This document shows, one piece after another, positions 1 through 5,557 of a stretch of DNA of 6,860 bases. How positions within the stretch are numbered: position 1 is the first letter of the stretch; each line of letters starts with the position of its first letter. The position numbers and the translations under genes are program-made. A model generated the notes under the pieces. It was not told the origin of the DNA. It saw only the letters and a list, made by a program, of their open reading frames with translations, and ran no database searches. Origin of the DNA: DATEMK01 sp035275625 (GTDB lineage: Bacteria; Bacteroidota; Bacteroidia; AKYH767-A; OLB10); the NCBI GenBank assembly GCA_035275625.1, contig DATEMK010000140.1:1-6860 (forward strand), written 5' to 3'.

Positions 1-531
1 TACCATCCATCTCAGAAACATGCAAATTCTTTTTGCCGATGAATTAGCGAGCGGATCGGCAATATGTTTTTCTGTTCTTTTCAGATGATTCAATTCTAAA
101 AATATTTTTCTGAATTGATGAATTGCATTCGCGGGATCGGTATCTGTTTTTTTAAAATTGTCTGAAAATACTTCCTGCAATCCGCCATGATTCCGGTAAA
201 TATTTTTTAATGACCGGATAAAATAAATACAGTCCGCATCATTAAAAGTCCGGTGCACAAATTTTGAAAAAGATTTTAAATCATTTTTGCTGTGATGCAA
301 TATAAACTCATGCGGAGCATTGTCCATCAGCTGCATCAGCCTGTTTGCATTTCTTAAAATAATCGGGCGCTGCCCCCAGGCAATGGTTGCCGCAAAAAAA
401 CCGCTGATCTCAATGTCTTCTTTTTTAGAAAATTGATGAGGAATTGAAATCGGATCAACAATTATAAATTCCGGGCGGTTGTATAAATCAGACTTTTCTT
501 CGAGAAAGGATGTAAGATGTTCAAAGTTCAA
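1..531 (-). CDS. DUF2400 / TIGR02757 family protein, C-terminus cut by window edge
   Basis: An open frame of 177 codons runs on the minus strand from a TTG at 531-529 to the window edge without a stop. The translation carries the hallmarks I recall for TIGR02757/DUF2400: YNRPEF near residue 18, DPISIPH near 26, DIEISGFFAATIAWGQR near 40-56, a MDNAPHEF stretch, FVHRTFND, and KRICMFLRWMV at the cut end. The family is common in Bacteroidota, about 250 residues long, and has no established function, so roughly the last third is missing here. The TTG is chosen because an in-frame TGA lies two codons upstream, no ATG or GTG occurs before the conserved core, and the resulting N-terminus has the usual family length. 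The TTG lies inside a heptamer repeat. The gene follows speA on the same strand after a 74-base gap, so co-transcription is possible. Family assignment is strong; start and role are uncertain. Confidence 0.85.
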   Translation of the reverse strand, partial: MNFEHLTSFLEEKSDLYNRPEFIIVDPISIPHQFSKKEDIEISGFFAATIAWGQRPIILRNANRLMQLMDNAPHEFILHHSKNDLKSFSKFVHRTFNDADCIYFIRSLKNIYRNHGGLQEVFSDNFKKTDTDPANAIHQFRKIFLELNHLKRTEKHIADPLANSSAKRICMFLRWMV

Positions 532-591
532 GGTTCAAAGTTATTTTAAAAGTCAGATAAAATGAACAACTTTAAACTTTGAAAACTTGAA
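519..591. repeat. Heptamer repeat array with inverted symmetry
   Basis: The left arm holds three units of period seven: GTTCAAA (519-525), GTTCAAG (526-532) and GTTCAAA (533-539). The right arm holds complementary-sense units: AACTTTA (568-574), AACTTTG (575-581) and AACTTGA (584-590). TTCAAAGTT at 534-542 pairs perfectly with 575-583, and TTCAAG at 527-532 pairs with 586-591. This gives an AT-rich stem with a small internal loop and an apical loop of about 32 bases. It sits between the speA stop and DUF2400 and overlaps the DUF2400 start. No T-run follows the stem, so it is not a clear intrinsic terminator. I recall similar heptamers as dispersed in Bacteroidota spacers; copy number here is unknown. 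Confidence 0.75.
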
Positions 592-605
592 TGTTAAATT
601 TTCTT

Positions 606-2000
606 TTAATACCCCAATATCTTCATCATGCTCTTCGCACTCTGCTCTTTTGCAAATAAACGTGTAGTGTATCCGTTAACTTCGTCATGATCAATAAGCA
701 CATGCTTTGGAGCTGGAATTAAACAGTGTTGTATGCCGCCATATCCGCCCAGCGATTCCTGGTAAGCCCCGGTATGAAAAAAACCAATGTATAACGGATC
801 ACCTTTTTCAAACTTCGGAAGTATGACCCGGTTCTTCACCGATTCCATATTATAATAATCTTCGCTGTCGCAGGTTAATCCTCCGAGATTCACCCGCTGG
901 TATTCCTTATCCCAGTGATTAATCGCAAGCAAAATAAATTTCTGCTTGATTCCCCATGTATCGGGCAAGGTGGTTATAAAAGAACTATCAACCATGTACC
1001 ATAACTCTTTGTCGTTCTGTATTTTCGCATCAGTCACCTGGTAAAGCACGGCACCGCTTTCACCGACAGTAAAACTTCCGAACTCTGTAAAAATATTCGG
1101 CTCTTTCACTTTACGCTGTTGGCAGGTTGTTTTAATCTGGCGGATAATTTCATCAGCCATATACTGGTAATCGAAATCAAAACCAAGCTTTGTGCGGATA
1201 GGAAAACCACCGCCAATATCAAGTGAATCAATTTCAGGACAAATCTTTTTAAGGTCGCAATAAACATTTATGCACTTGTTCAATTCACTCCAGTAATAAG
1301 CCGTATCGCGAATGCCGGTATTGATAAAAAAATGCAACAGTTTTAATTCGATCTTTGGATTCTTTCGAATGGTGTTTTTATAAAAATCAACAATGTCACG
1401 TGTGCGTATTCCGAGACGAGATGTGTAAAAATCAAAATTCGGTTCTTCTTCTGATGCAATGCGTAACCCGATTTTGAATTTTTTTCCGTGCAATGCTTTT
1501 TCATAATATGGAAGTTCCTCCATGCTGTCCAAAATCGGGATGGCATTGATAAAACCCTGCTTAATTAAATCAACCACATATTGCTGGTAAAGCGGGCGCT
1601 TGTAACCATTGCACAACACAAAAATTTCTTTGGATATTTTTTCCTGTTCAGCAAGCGATTTTATGATCGGAATATCAAAAGCAGAGCTGGTTTCAAGGTG
1701 TGTATCATTCTTTAAAACTTCATCCAGCACGAATGAAAAATGGCTGCTCTTGGTGCAATAACAATAAGTATATTTACCTTTGTAATCGGCTTTCGCCATG
1801 GCAACGTTGAACAATCGTTTGGCTTTCTGGATTTGCGAACTTATTTTGGGCAGATACGTAATCTTTAAAGGTGTGCCATATTGCTCAATGATGTCCATGA
1901 GCGGGACGCCATTAAAATGAAGGCAGTTGTCAATCATCTGAAACCCTTCCTGCGGAAAGTAATAAGTTTGTTCAATCAGGTCAACATAGCGGTTCTTCAT
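606..2000 (-). CDS. speA: Biosynthetic arginine decarboxylase, PLP-dependent (Bacteroidota type)
   Basis: The 464-residue product should convert L-arginine to agmatine and CO2 in the cytoplasm, the first step of the agmatine route to polyamines. It has the alanine-racemase/ODC-like fold-III layout. The N-terminal PLP barrel holds YCYCTKSS with Lys84 as the probable Schiff-base lysine. DIGGGFP at 261-267 is the phosphate-binding glycine loop, and TEFGSFTVGESG at 305-316 follows. The C-terminal domain has GGLTCDSEDYY at 373-383 with probable catalytic Cys377 and Asp378, and HTGAYQ near 409-414. The length and the C-terminal ILGY match the short (about 465-residue) Bacteroidota enzymes I recall, rather than the roughly 650-residue E. 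coli SpeA. The ATG at 2000 gives the typical MKNRYVDLIEQTYYFPQE start. It is divergent from the IVP and arginase genes, with about 120 bases between. No clear promoter or terminator was found. A related diamino-acid decarboxylase is the main alternative. Confidence 0.93.
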   Translation of the reverse strand: MKNRYVDLIEQTYYFPQEGFQMIDNCLHFNGVPLMDIIEQYGTPLKITYLPKISSQIQKAKRLFNVAMAKADYKGKYTYCYCTKSSHFSFVLDEVLKNDTHLETSSAFDIPIIKSLAEQEKISKEIFVLCNGYKRPLYQQYVVDLIKQGFINAIPILDSMEELPYYEKALHGKKFKIGLRIASEEEPNFDFYTSRLGIRTRDIVDFYKNTIRKNPKIELKLLHFFINTGIRDTAYYWSELNKCINVYCDLKKICPEIDSLDIGGGFPIRTKLGFDFDYQYMADEIIRQIKTTCQQRKVKEPNIFTEFGSFTVGESGAVLYQVTDAKIQNDKELWYMVDSSFITTLPDTWGIKQKFILLAINHWDKEYQRVNLGGLTCDSEDYYNMESVKNRVILPKFEKGDPLYIGFFHTGAYQESLGGYGGIQHCLIPAPKHVLIDHDEVNGYTTRLFAKEQSAKSMMKILGY

Positions 2001-2083
2001 AAATGCAAGTGAGTTGGTTTGTAAATTTTCTGCTAATGTAAGTAACTTGGATTAAGTCAGAAGGTGAAATTAAAAAATATTGT

Positions 2084-2115
2084 ATTGTTATATTGCTCTA
2101 TTGTTATATTGTTAA
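2084..2115. repeat. Left octamer array and left inverted repeat
   Basis: Four tandem octamers are visible: ATTGTTAT (2084-2091), ATTGCTCT (2092-2099), ATTGTTAT (2100-2107) and ATTGTTAA (2108-2115). The last three form the left 24-bp inverted-repeat arm. Six bases separate this array from the IVP start codon, so it lies where a promoter or 5' leader would be expected. Confidence 0.85.
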
Positions 2116-2121
2116 GAAAAT

Positions 2122-2499
2122 ATGCCGCAAAAATATTTACAACTTAACGATATCGTTGCTTACAAAATCGCATTTAATTTGAGTAATTATGTTTGGGACA
2201 TTGTAATTAAATGGGATCATTTTTCGAAAAATACTGTTGGAGAGCAATTCGTAGATTGCATGGATTCTATTTCTGCTAACATCGTGGAAGGATTTGGAAG
2301 GTATTCAAAAAAGGATAAAATAAAATTTTACCGTTATAGCAGTGGTTCAATAAAAGAATGTCTTGATTGGAATCAAAAGTCTAAGGTACGCAAACTTTTA
2401 ACCGATTCAGAATATCAGCATATTTTTACAGAGCTTGACAAATTGCCGAGAGAAATTAATCACCTGATCAAATTCACCAGCCAGAAATTAACAATATAA
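2122..2499 (+). CDS. Four-helix-bundle protein, 23S rRNA intervening-sequence (IVP/S23) family
   Basis: The 125-residue product matches the IVP/S23 family (PF05635, TIGR02436), first known from intervening sequences in 23S rRNA genes. These small proteins form four-helix bundles that assemble as pentamers and have a basic surface; the avd protein of diversity-generating retroelements is a relative. Predicted helices are roughly at residues 8-31, 36-58, 62-89 and 95-122. The signature is DSISANIVEGFGR at 48-60, followed by KKDKIKFYRYSSGSIKE at 63-79 and DWNQKS at 82-87. The length is normal for the family and the frame is intact. No rRNA sequence flanks it, so this is an intergenic copy. The ATG lies just inside the left inverted repeat, and the last residues plus the stop codon lie in the right one. 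The arginase gene starts 24 bases downstream, so the two may share a transcript. The molecular function of stand-alone copies is unknown. Confidence 0.92.
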   Translation: MPQKYLQLNDIVAYKIAFNLSNYVWDIVIKWDHFSKNTVGEQFVDCMDSISANIVEGFGRYSKKDKIKFYRYSSGSIKECLDWNQKSKVRKLLTDSEYQHIFTELDKLPREINHLIKFTSQKLTI

Positions 2500-2511
2500 C
2501 AATAGAGCAAT
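2488..2511. repeat. Right octamer array and right inverted repeat
   Basis: Three octamers, TTAACAAT (2488-2495), ATAACAAT (2496-2503) and AGAGCAAT (2504-2511), are the exact reverse complement of 2092-2115. The array contains the last codons of the IVP gene (Leu-Thr-Ile) and its TAA stop at 2497-2499. In an mRNA spanning the unit the two arms could pair as a 24-bp stem with the coding sequence as the loop. Confidence 0.85.
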
Positions 2512-2523
2512 TTATATATTTTT

Positions 2524-3468
2524 ATGTCTAAAATTAAGTTTATAGAAGTAAAATCTGAAATAGGAGCAGGAACACGCGGTGCCAGCCTGGGCATTGATGC
2601 CATCAAAATTGCTGCTCTTGACTATGGAAGCACGCTGTTCAATAAAATTGAAACGACCGAAATCAAAAATGAAAACCAGCTTTTATTTGAGCAAAGCGGA
2701 AGCCTCTATGCAAAACGGATAAAAGGAATCCTTGCTATTTACGAACGCATTGCCAAAGAGGTAAGCGATTCGCTCCGGAAAAAAGAATTTCCCATTATAC
2801 TCGCAGGCGATCACAGTACATCCGGAGGCACTATTGCAGGAATGCGCATGGCATATCCTAAACAAAAACTTGGTGTAATCTGGATTGATGCACATGCTGA
2901 CCTCCATTCGCCTTATACAACCCCGACAGGAAACATTCACGGGATGCCTTTGGCAACAGCGCTGGCAGAGGACAATATATCTAACCGGATGAATAAGCCG
3001 GATAAGGACACTGTTGAAATGTGGAACAAATTAAAGAGCCTTGGAAATATTTCGCCCAAGATTACTTATCGTGATTTAGTTTATATAGGTGTCAGAGATG
3101 TAGAGCCTGAAGAATCTTACCTCATTAAGAAACATAAGGTAAAAACATTTTCGACTGCCGAAGTTAAGCGGAACGGTGTTGAAAAAATTGCGCGTGATAC
3201 ATTGGCGCATCTTTCACATTGCAATCACATTTATGTTTCTTTTGATGTGGATAGCATGGATTCATCCATCAGTAAAGGAACAGGAACACCTGTGAGAAAC
3301 GGCATTACTGAAAAAGAAGCAGGCAGCCTGTGCGTGAGATTAGTGCAGAATGAAAAGGTGGTTTGTTTTGAAATTGCTGAAGTGAATCCGACTCTTGATA
3401 AAGAAAACCTGATGGCGGAAAATACTTTTGAGATTTTACAGCGGGTAGTAAGCCAGATTTATTTTTAA
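2524..3468 (+). CDS. rocF: Arginase-type ureohydrolase (Mn-dependent)
   Basis: The 314-residue product belongs to the arginase/agmatinase superfamily and probably hydrolyses arginine to ornithine and urea in the cytoplasm. All metal ligands are present: His97 in GDHS (95-98), Asp122, His124 and Asp126 in DAHAD, and Asp241 and Asp243 in SFDVD. His139 in TGNIHG (135-140) and Glu286 in AEVNPTLD match the catalytic His141 and Glu277 of rat arginase. The TTPTGNIHG loop corresponds to the arginase TTSSGNLHG loop that holds the substrate alpha-carboxylate and amino group. E. coli-type agmatinase lacks this loop, which favours arginase. One contact differs: rat Asn130 aligns with His128 here. The start at 2524 gives the MSKIKFIEVKSEIGAGTRGAS N-terminus I recall for Bacteroidota arginases. 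The IVP gene lies 24 bases upstream, and the gene is divergent from speA. Agmatinase activity, suggested by speA next door, is the main alternative. Confidence 0.88.
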   Translation: MSKIKFIEVKSEIGAGTRGASLGIDAIKIAALDYGSTLFNKIETTEIKNENQLLFEQSGSLYAKRIKGILAIYERIAKEVSDSLRKKEFPIILAGDHSTSGGTIAGMRMAYPKQKLGVIWIDAHADLHSPYTTPTGNIHGMPLATALAEDNISNRMNKPDKDTVEMWNKLKSLGNISPKITYRDLVYIGVRDVEPEESYLIKKHKVKTFSTAEVKRNGVEKIARDTLAHLSHCNHIYVSFDVDSMDSSISKGTGTPVRNGITEKEAGSLCVRLVQNEKVVCFEIAEVNPTLDKENLMAENTFEILQRVVSQIYF

Positions 3469-3477
3469 TTTTAATAA

Positions 3478-3555
3478 AACGCAGATGACACGGATATGGC
3501 TGATTTTCGCGGGTAAAATCAGTGTTGATCTGTTTAATCTGTGTTTATCCGCGTT
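3478..3555. repeat. Imperfect palindromic repeat of roughly nine-base units
   Basis: This 78-base palindrome fills most of the arginase-argS spacer. The left arm carries GAT at 3484, 3493 and 3502, exactly nine bases apart. The right arm carries ATC at 3518, 3528, 3537 and 3547, nine or ten apart. Outer arms 3478-3495 and 3537-3555 pair along their length with one mismatch, one bulged base and two G-T pairs. An inner hairpin has a perfect 8-bp stem (3500-3507 with 3515-3522) and a 7-base loop. No T-run follows, so intrinsic termination is not evident, though the folded RNA could stabilise or attenuate. The text resembles dispersed intergenic repeats I recall from Bacteroidota. Confidence 0.75.
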
Positions 3556-3605
3556 CCATTTGTTAAAATAATAATCAAATAAAGAACTAACTCTTAACTT
3601 GTAAT

Positions 3606-5414
3606 ATGATTTTTGAAGATGCACTGGCAGCAGATGTCAGCAAAGCAATTAAAGCACTTTATGATTCTGAGGTTGACCCCAGGCAGCTTGTTTTGCAAAA
3701 AACCAAAGATGATTTTGAGGGTGATATCACACTTGTTGTTTTTGCTTTAACAAAGATTTCCAAAAAATCCCCTGAAGAAACAGGCAGAGCAATAGGACAA
3801 TACCTCAAGGTAAATTGTCCCGTTGTAAAAGATTTCAATGTAGTAAAAGGTTTTCTTAATCTTATTTTGAAAGAAGAAAGCTGGTTGGAAAATTTCATGG
3901 CTGCACTGCCTGATGAATCATTCGGTGTAAAACAATCTGTTTCTGTTTCAACCGGAAAACCTGTCTTAGTGGAATATTCATCACCCAACACCAACAAACC
4001 GCTGCATCTTGGTCATATCCGGAACATCTTGTTAGGCTGGTCAGTTGCTGAATTACTCAAGGCTGTAGGAAACAAAGTAGAGAAAGTAAACATTGTAAAT
4101 GACCGCGGCATCCATATCTGTAAAAGCATGATGGCATGGAAAAAATTTGGCAATGGAGAAACACCCCGGGCTTCCGGAACGAAAGGCGATCATCTCGTGG
4201 GGAAATATTATGTGGAGTTTGATAAAGCGTACAAGAGGGAAATTGAGGAGCTGGTCCATGGCGGGTTAACAGAAGAGGAAGCGGAAAAGAAATCACCTTT
4301 GATGATGGAAACCCGTGAAATGCTTGGCAAGTGGGAGTCGCACGATAAGGAAACGCTGGAGTTGTGGAAATTGATGAACGGTTGGGTGTATGAAGGGTTT
4401 GATGAAACTTATAAATTGTTAGGTGTTGACTTCAACAAAATTTATTATGAATCGGAAACCTACCTGCTCGGAAAAAAAATAATTGAAGAAGGTTTGCAGA
4501 AAAATATTTTTTATAAAAAGCCCGATGGCTCTGTATGGATTGACCTTACCAGTGATGGACTGGATGAAAAATTAGTGCTGCGTGCTGACGGCACTTCGGT
4601 TTATATAACCCAGGATTTGGGAACAGCCGAATTGCGTTTCTCTGAATTCCATTTCGGCAAGCTCATTTTCGTAGTGGGCAATGAACAGGAATATCATTTC
4701 AAAGTGCTCAAATTAATTCTGAAAAAGCTGGGGTATGAATGGGCGGAAAATTTATTTCATCTTTCTTATGCAATGGTGGATCTTCCTTCCGGCAAAATGA
4801 AATCAAGAGAAGGAACGGTAGTGGATGCCGATGAGCTGATGAAGCAAATGATTGACGAAGCGGAAAAGATTACCAAAGAGCTTGGTAAAATTGAAGATTT
4901 TGATTCAGCCGAAGCGCAGCAGCTTTATAAAACCATCGGGCTTGGAGCGTTAAAATATTTCATCCTCAAAGTGGACCCTGAAAAGAGAATGTTGTTTAAC
5001 CCTGCAGAATCTATTGACTTCAATGGCAACACCGGCCCTTTCATTCAATACACATACGCAAGGATTCAATCCGTTATCCGGAAAGCGCTGGCAACAGACG
5101 ACATTAAAAACTTTTCTTCCTATAGCGTGATCAGTTATGCAGCGATGAACGGAAAAGAAAAAGAATTGCTGAAGCTCCTGCTGAATTTTCCTTTTATTGT
5201 TGAGGAAGCTGCACAATATTACAGCCCTGCCCTGGCAGCCAATTATGTTTTTGAAGTTTCCAAATCTTTCAACCAGTTTTATCACGAATTTCCTATTGTT
5301 GATAAAGAGCGCTCAGAAATTTCAAAATTCAGGCTGCAATTATCTTCGCTTTCTGCAAGAGTGATAAAAAGTTCCATGCATCTTTTAGGAATTGATGTTC
5401 CGGAAAGGATGTGA
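3606..5414 (+). CDS. argS: Arginyl-tRNA synthetase
   Basis: The 602-residue class I synthetase attaches arginine to tRNA-Arg in the cytoplasm using ATP. Domains in order are the N-terminal ArgRS domain that recognises the tRNA elbow (about 1-95), the Rossmann catalytic core (about 118-470) and the C-terminal alpha-helical DALR anticodon-binding domain (about 475-602). The HIGH signature is HLGH at 134-137 in SSPNTNKPLHLGHIRN. The KMSK loop is KMKS at 397-400 in LPSGKMKSREGT, a form I recall from Bacteroidota ArgS. NGNTGPFIQYTYARIQS (473-489) opens the DALR domain, and the protein ends with LLGIDVPERM. Length is normal and the frame intact. The ATG at 3606 leaves a complete N-terminal domain with no extension. 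It follows the arginase gene by 137 bases that include a large palindrome. Identification is firm; the gene is expected to be essential. Confidence 0.97.
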   Translation: MIFEDALAADVSKAIKALYDSEVDPRQLVLQKTKDDFEGDITLVVFALTKISKKSPEETGRAIGQYLKVNCPVVKDFNVVKGFLNLILKEESWLENFMAALPDESFGVKQSVSVSTGKPVLVEYSSPNTNKPLHLGHIRNILLGWSVAELLKAVGNKVEKVNIVNDRGIHICKSMMAWKKFGNGETPRASGTKGDHLVGKYYVEFDKAYKREIEELVHGGLTEEEAEKKSPLMMETREMLGKWESHDKETLELWKLMNGWVYEGFDETYKLLGVDFNKIYYESETYLLGKKIIEEGLQKNIFYKKPDGSVWIDLTSDGLDEKLVLRADGTSVYITQDLGTAELRFSEFHFGKLIFVVGNEQEYHFKVLKLILKKLGYEWAENLFHLSYAMVDLPSGKMKSREGTVVDADELMKQMIDEAEKITKELGKIEDFDSAEAQQLYKTIGLGALKYFILKVDPEKRMLFNPAESIDFNGNTGPFIQYTYARIQSVIRKALATDDIKNFSSYSVISYAAMNGKEKELLKLLLNFPFIVEEAAQYYSPALAANYVFEVSKSFNQFYHEFPIVDKERSEISKFRLQLSSLSARVIKSSMHLLGIDVPERM

Positions 5415-5461
5415 TAAAAATAACAGGAACCTTGATTTTTGATAATTTTCATCTTCATATA

Positions 5462-5479
5462 TTCTGCAAAATCTGCGGG
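5462..5479. repeat. Possible remnant of a nine-base repeat
   Basis: Two adjacent nonamers, TTCTGCAAA (5462-5470) and ATCTGCGGG (5471-5479), share a TCTGC core at period nine. They resemble the right-arm units of the 3478-3555 palindrome (ATCTGTG and ATCCGCG). No matching inverted arm is visible, so this may be a decayed copy or chance. The rest of the 143-base spacer between argS and the S41 gene shows only weak AT-rich palindromes. Confidence 0.35.
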
Positions 5480-5557
5480 AACCATGTAACCGGATATTTC
5501 AAATATAAAATTTAAGCACGCATTAACAGCAGGTAAATCATAGTTGAAAACTACTGC

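Larger units (their letters stand above)
2092..2511 (+). mobile_element. Candidate 420-bp element: IVP gene within perfect 24-bp inverted repeats
   Basis: Positions 2092-2115 and 2488-2511 are exact reverse complements over 24 bases. They enclose one gene, which starts six bases after the left arm and stops inside the right arm. TTAT flanks the unit directly on both sides (2088-2091 and 2512-2515), as a target duplication would, although the same tetramer is part of the local octamer pattern. The unit sits between the divergent arginine decarboxylase and the arginase gene, as if inserted there. It encodes no recognisable transposase, so any mobility would need help from elsewhere or from the four-helix-bundle protein itself. 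The inverted repeats are directly visible; mobility is inference. Confidence 0.45.

Noticed and set aside
2001..2083. Search for Bacteroidota-type promoters (TTTG, about 19 bases, TAnnTTTG) in the divergent spacer.
   Set aside because: TACATTAG on the minus strand fits the -7 box with one mismatch, but no TTTG lies at the right distance, so no promoter is called.
2122..2499. IVP gene as an intervening sequence inside a 23S rRNA gene, or as the avd gene of a diversity-generating retroelement.
   Set aside because: No rRNA sequence flanks it, and no reverse transcriptase or template/variable repeat pair is present in the window.
3436..3624. Minus-strand open frame of 62 codons across the arginase-argS spacer.
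   Set aside because: It is made mostly of the palindromic repeat and the ends of the two flanking genes, and shows no protein family signature.
3659..3997. Minus-strand open frame of 112 codons opposite argS.
   Set aside because: It lies wholly within the well-supported argS coding sequence and shows no recognisable motif.
5541..5553. Short inverted repeat (TAGTT and AACTA, loop GAA) just before the S41 start codon.
   Set aside because: A 5-bp AT-rich stem is expected by chance and no operator family is recognised.
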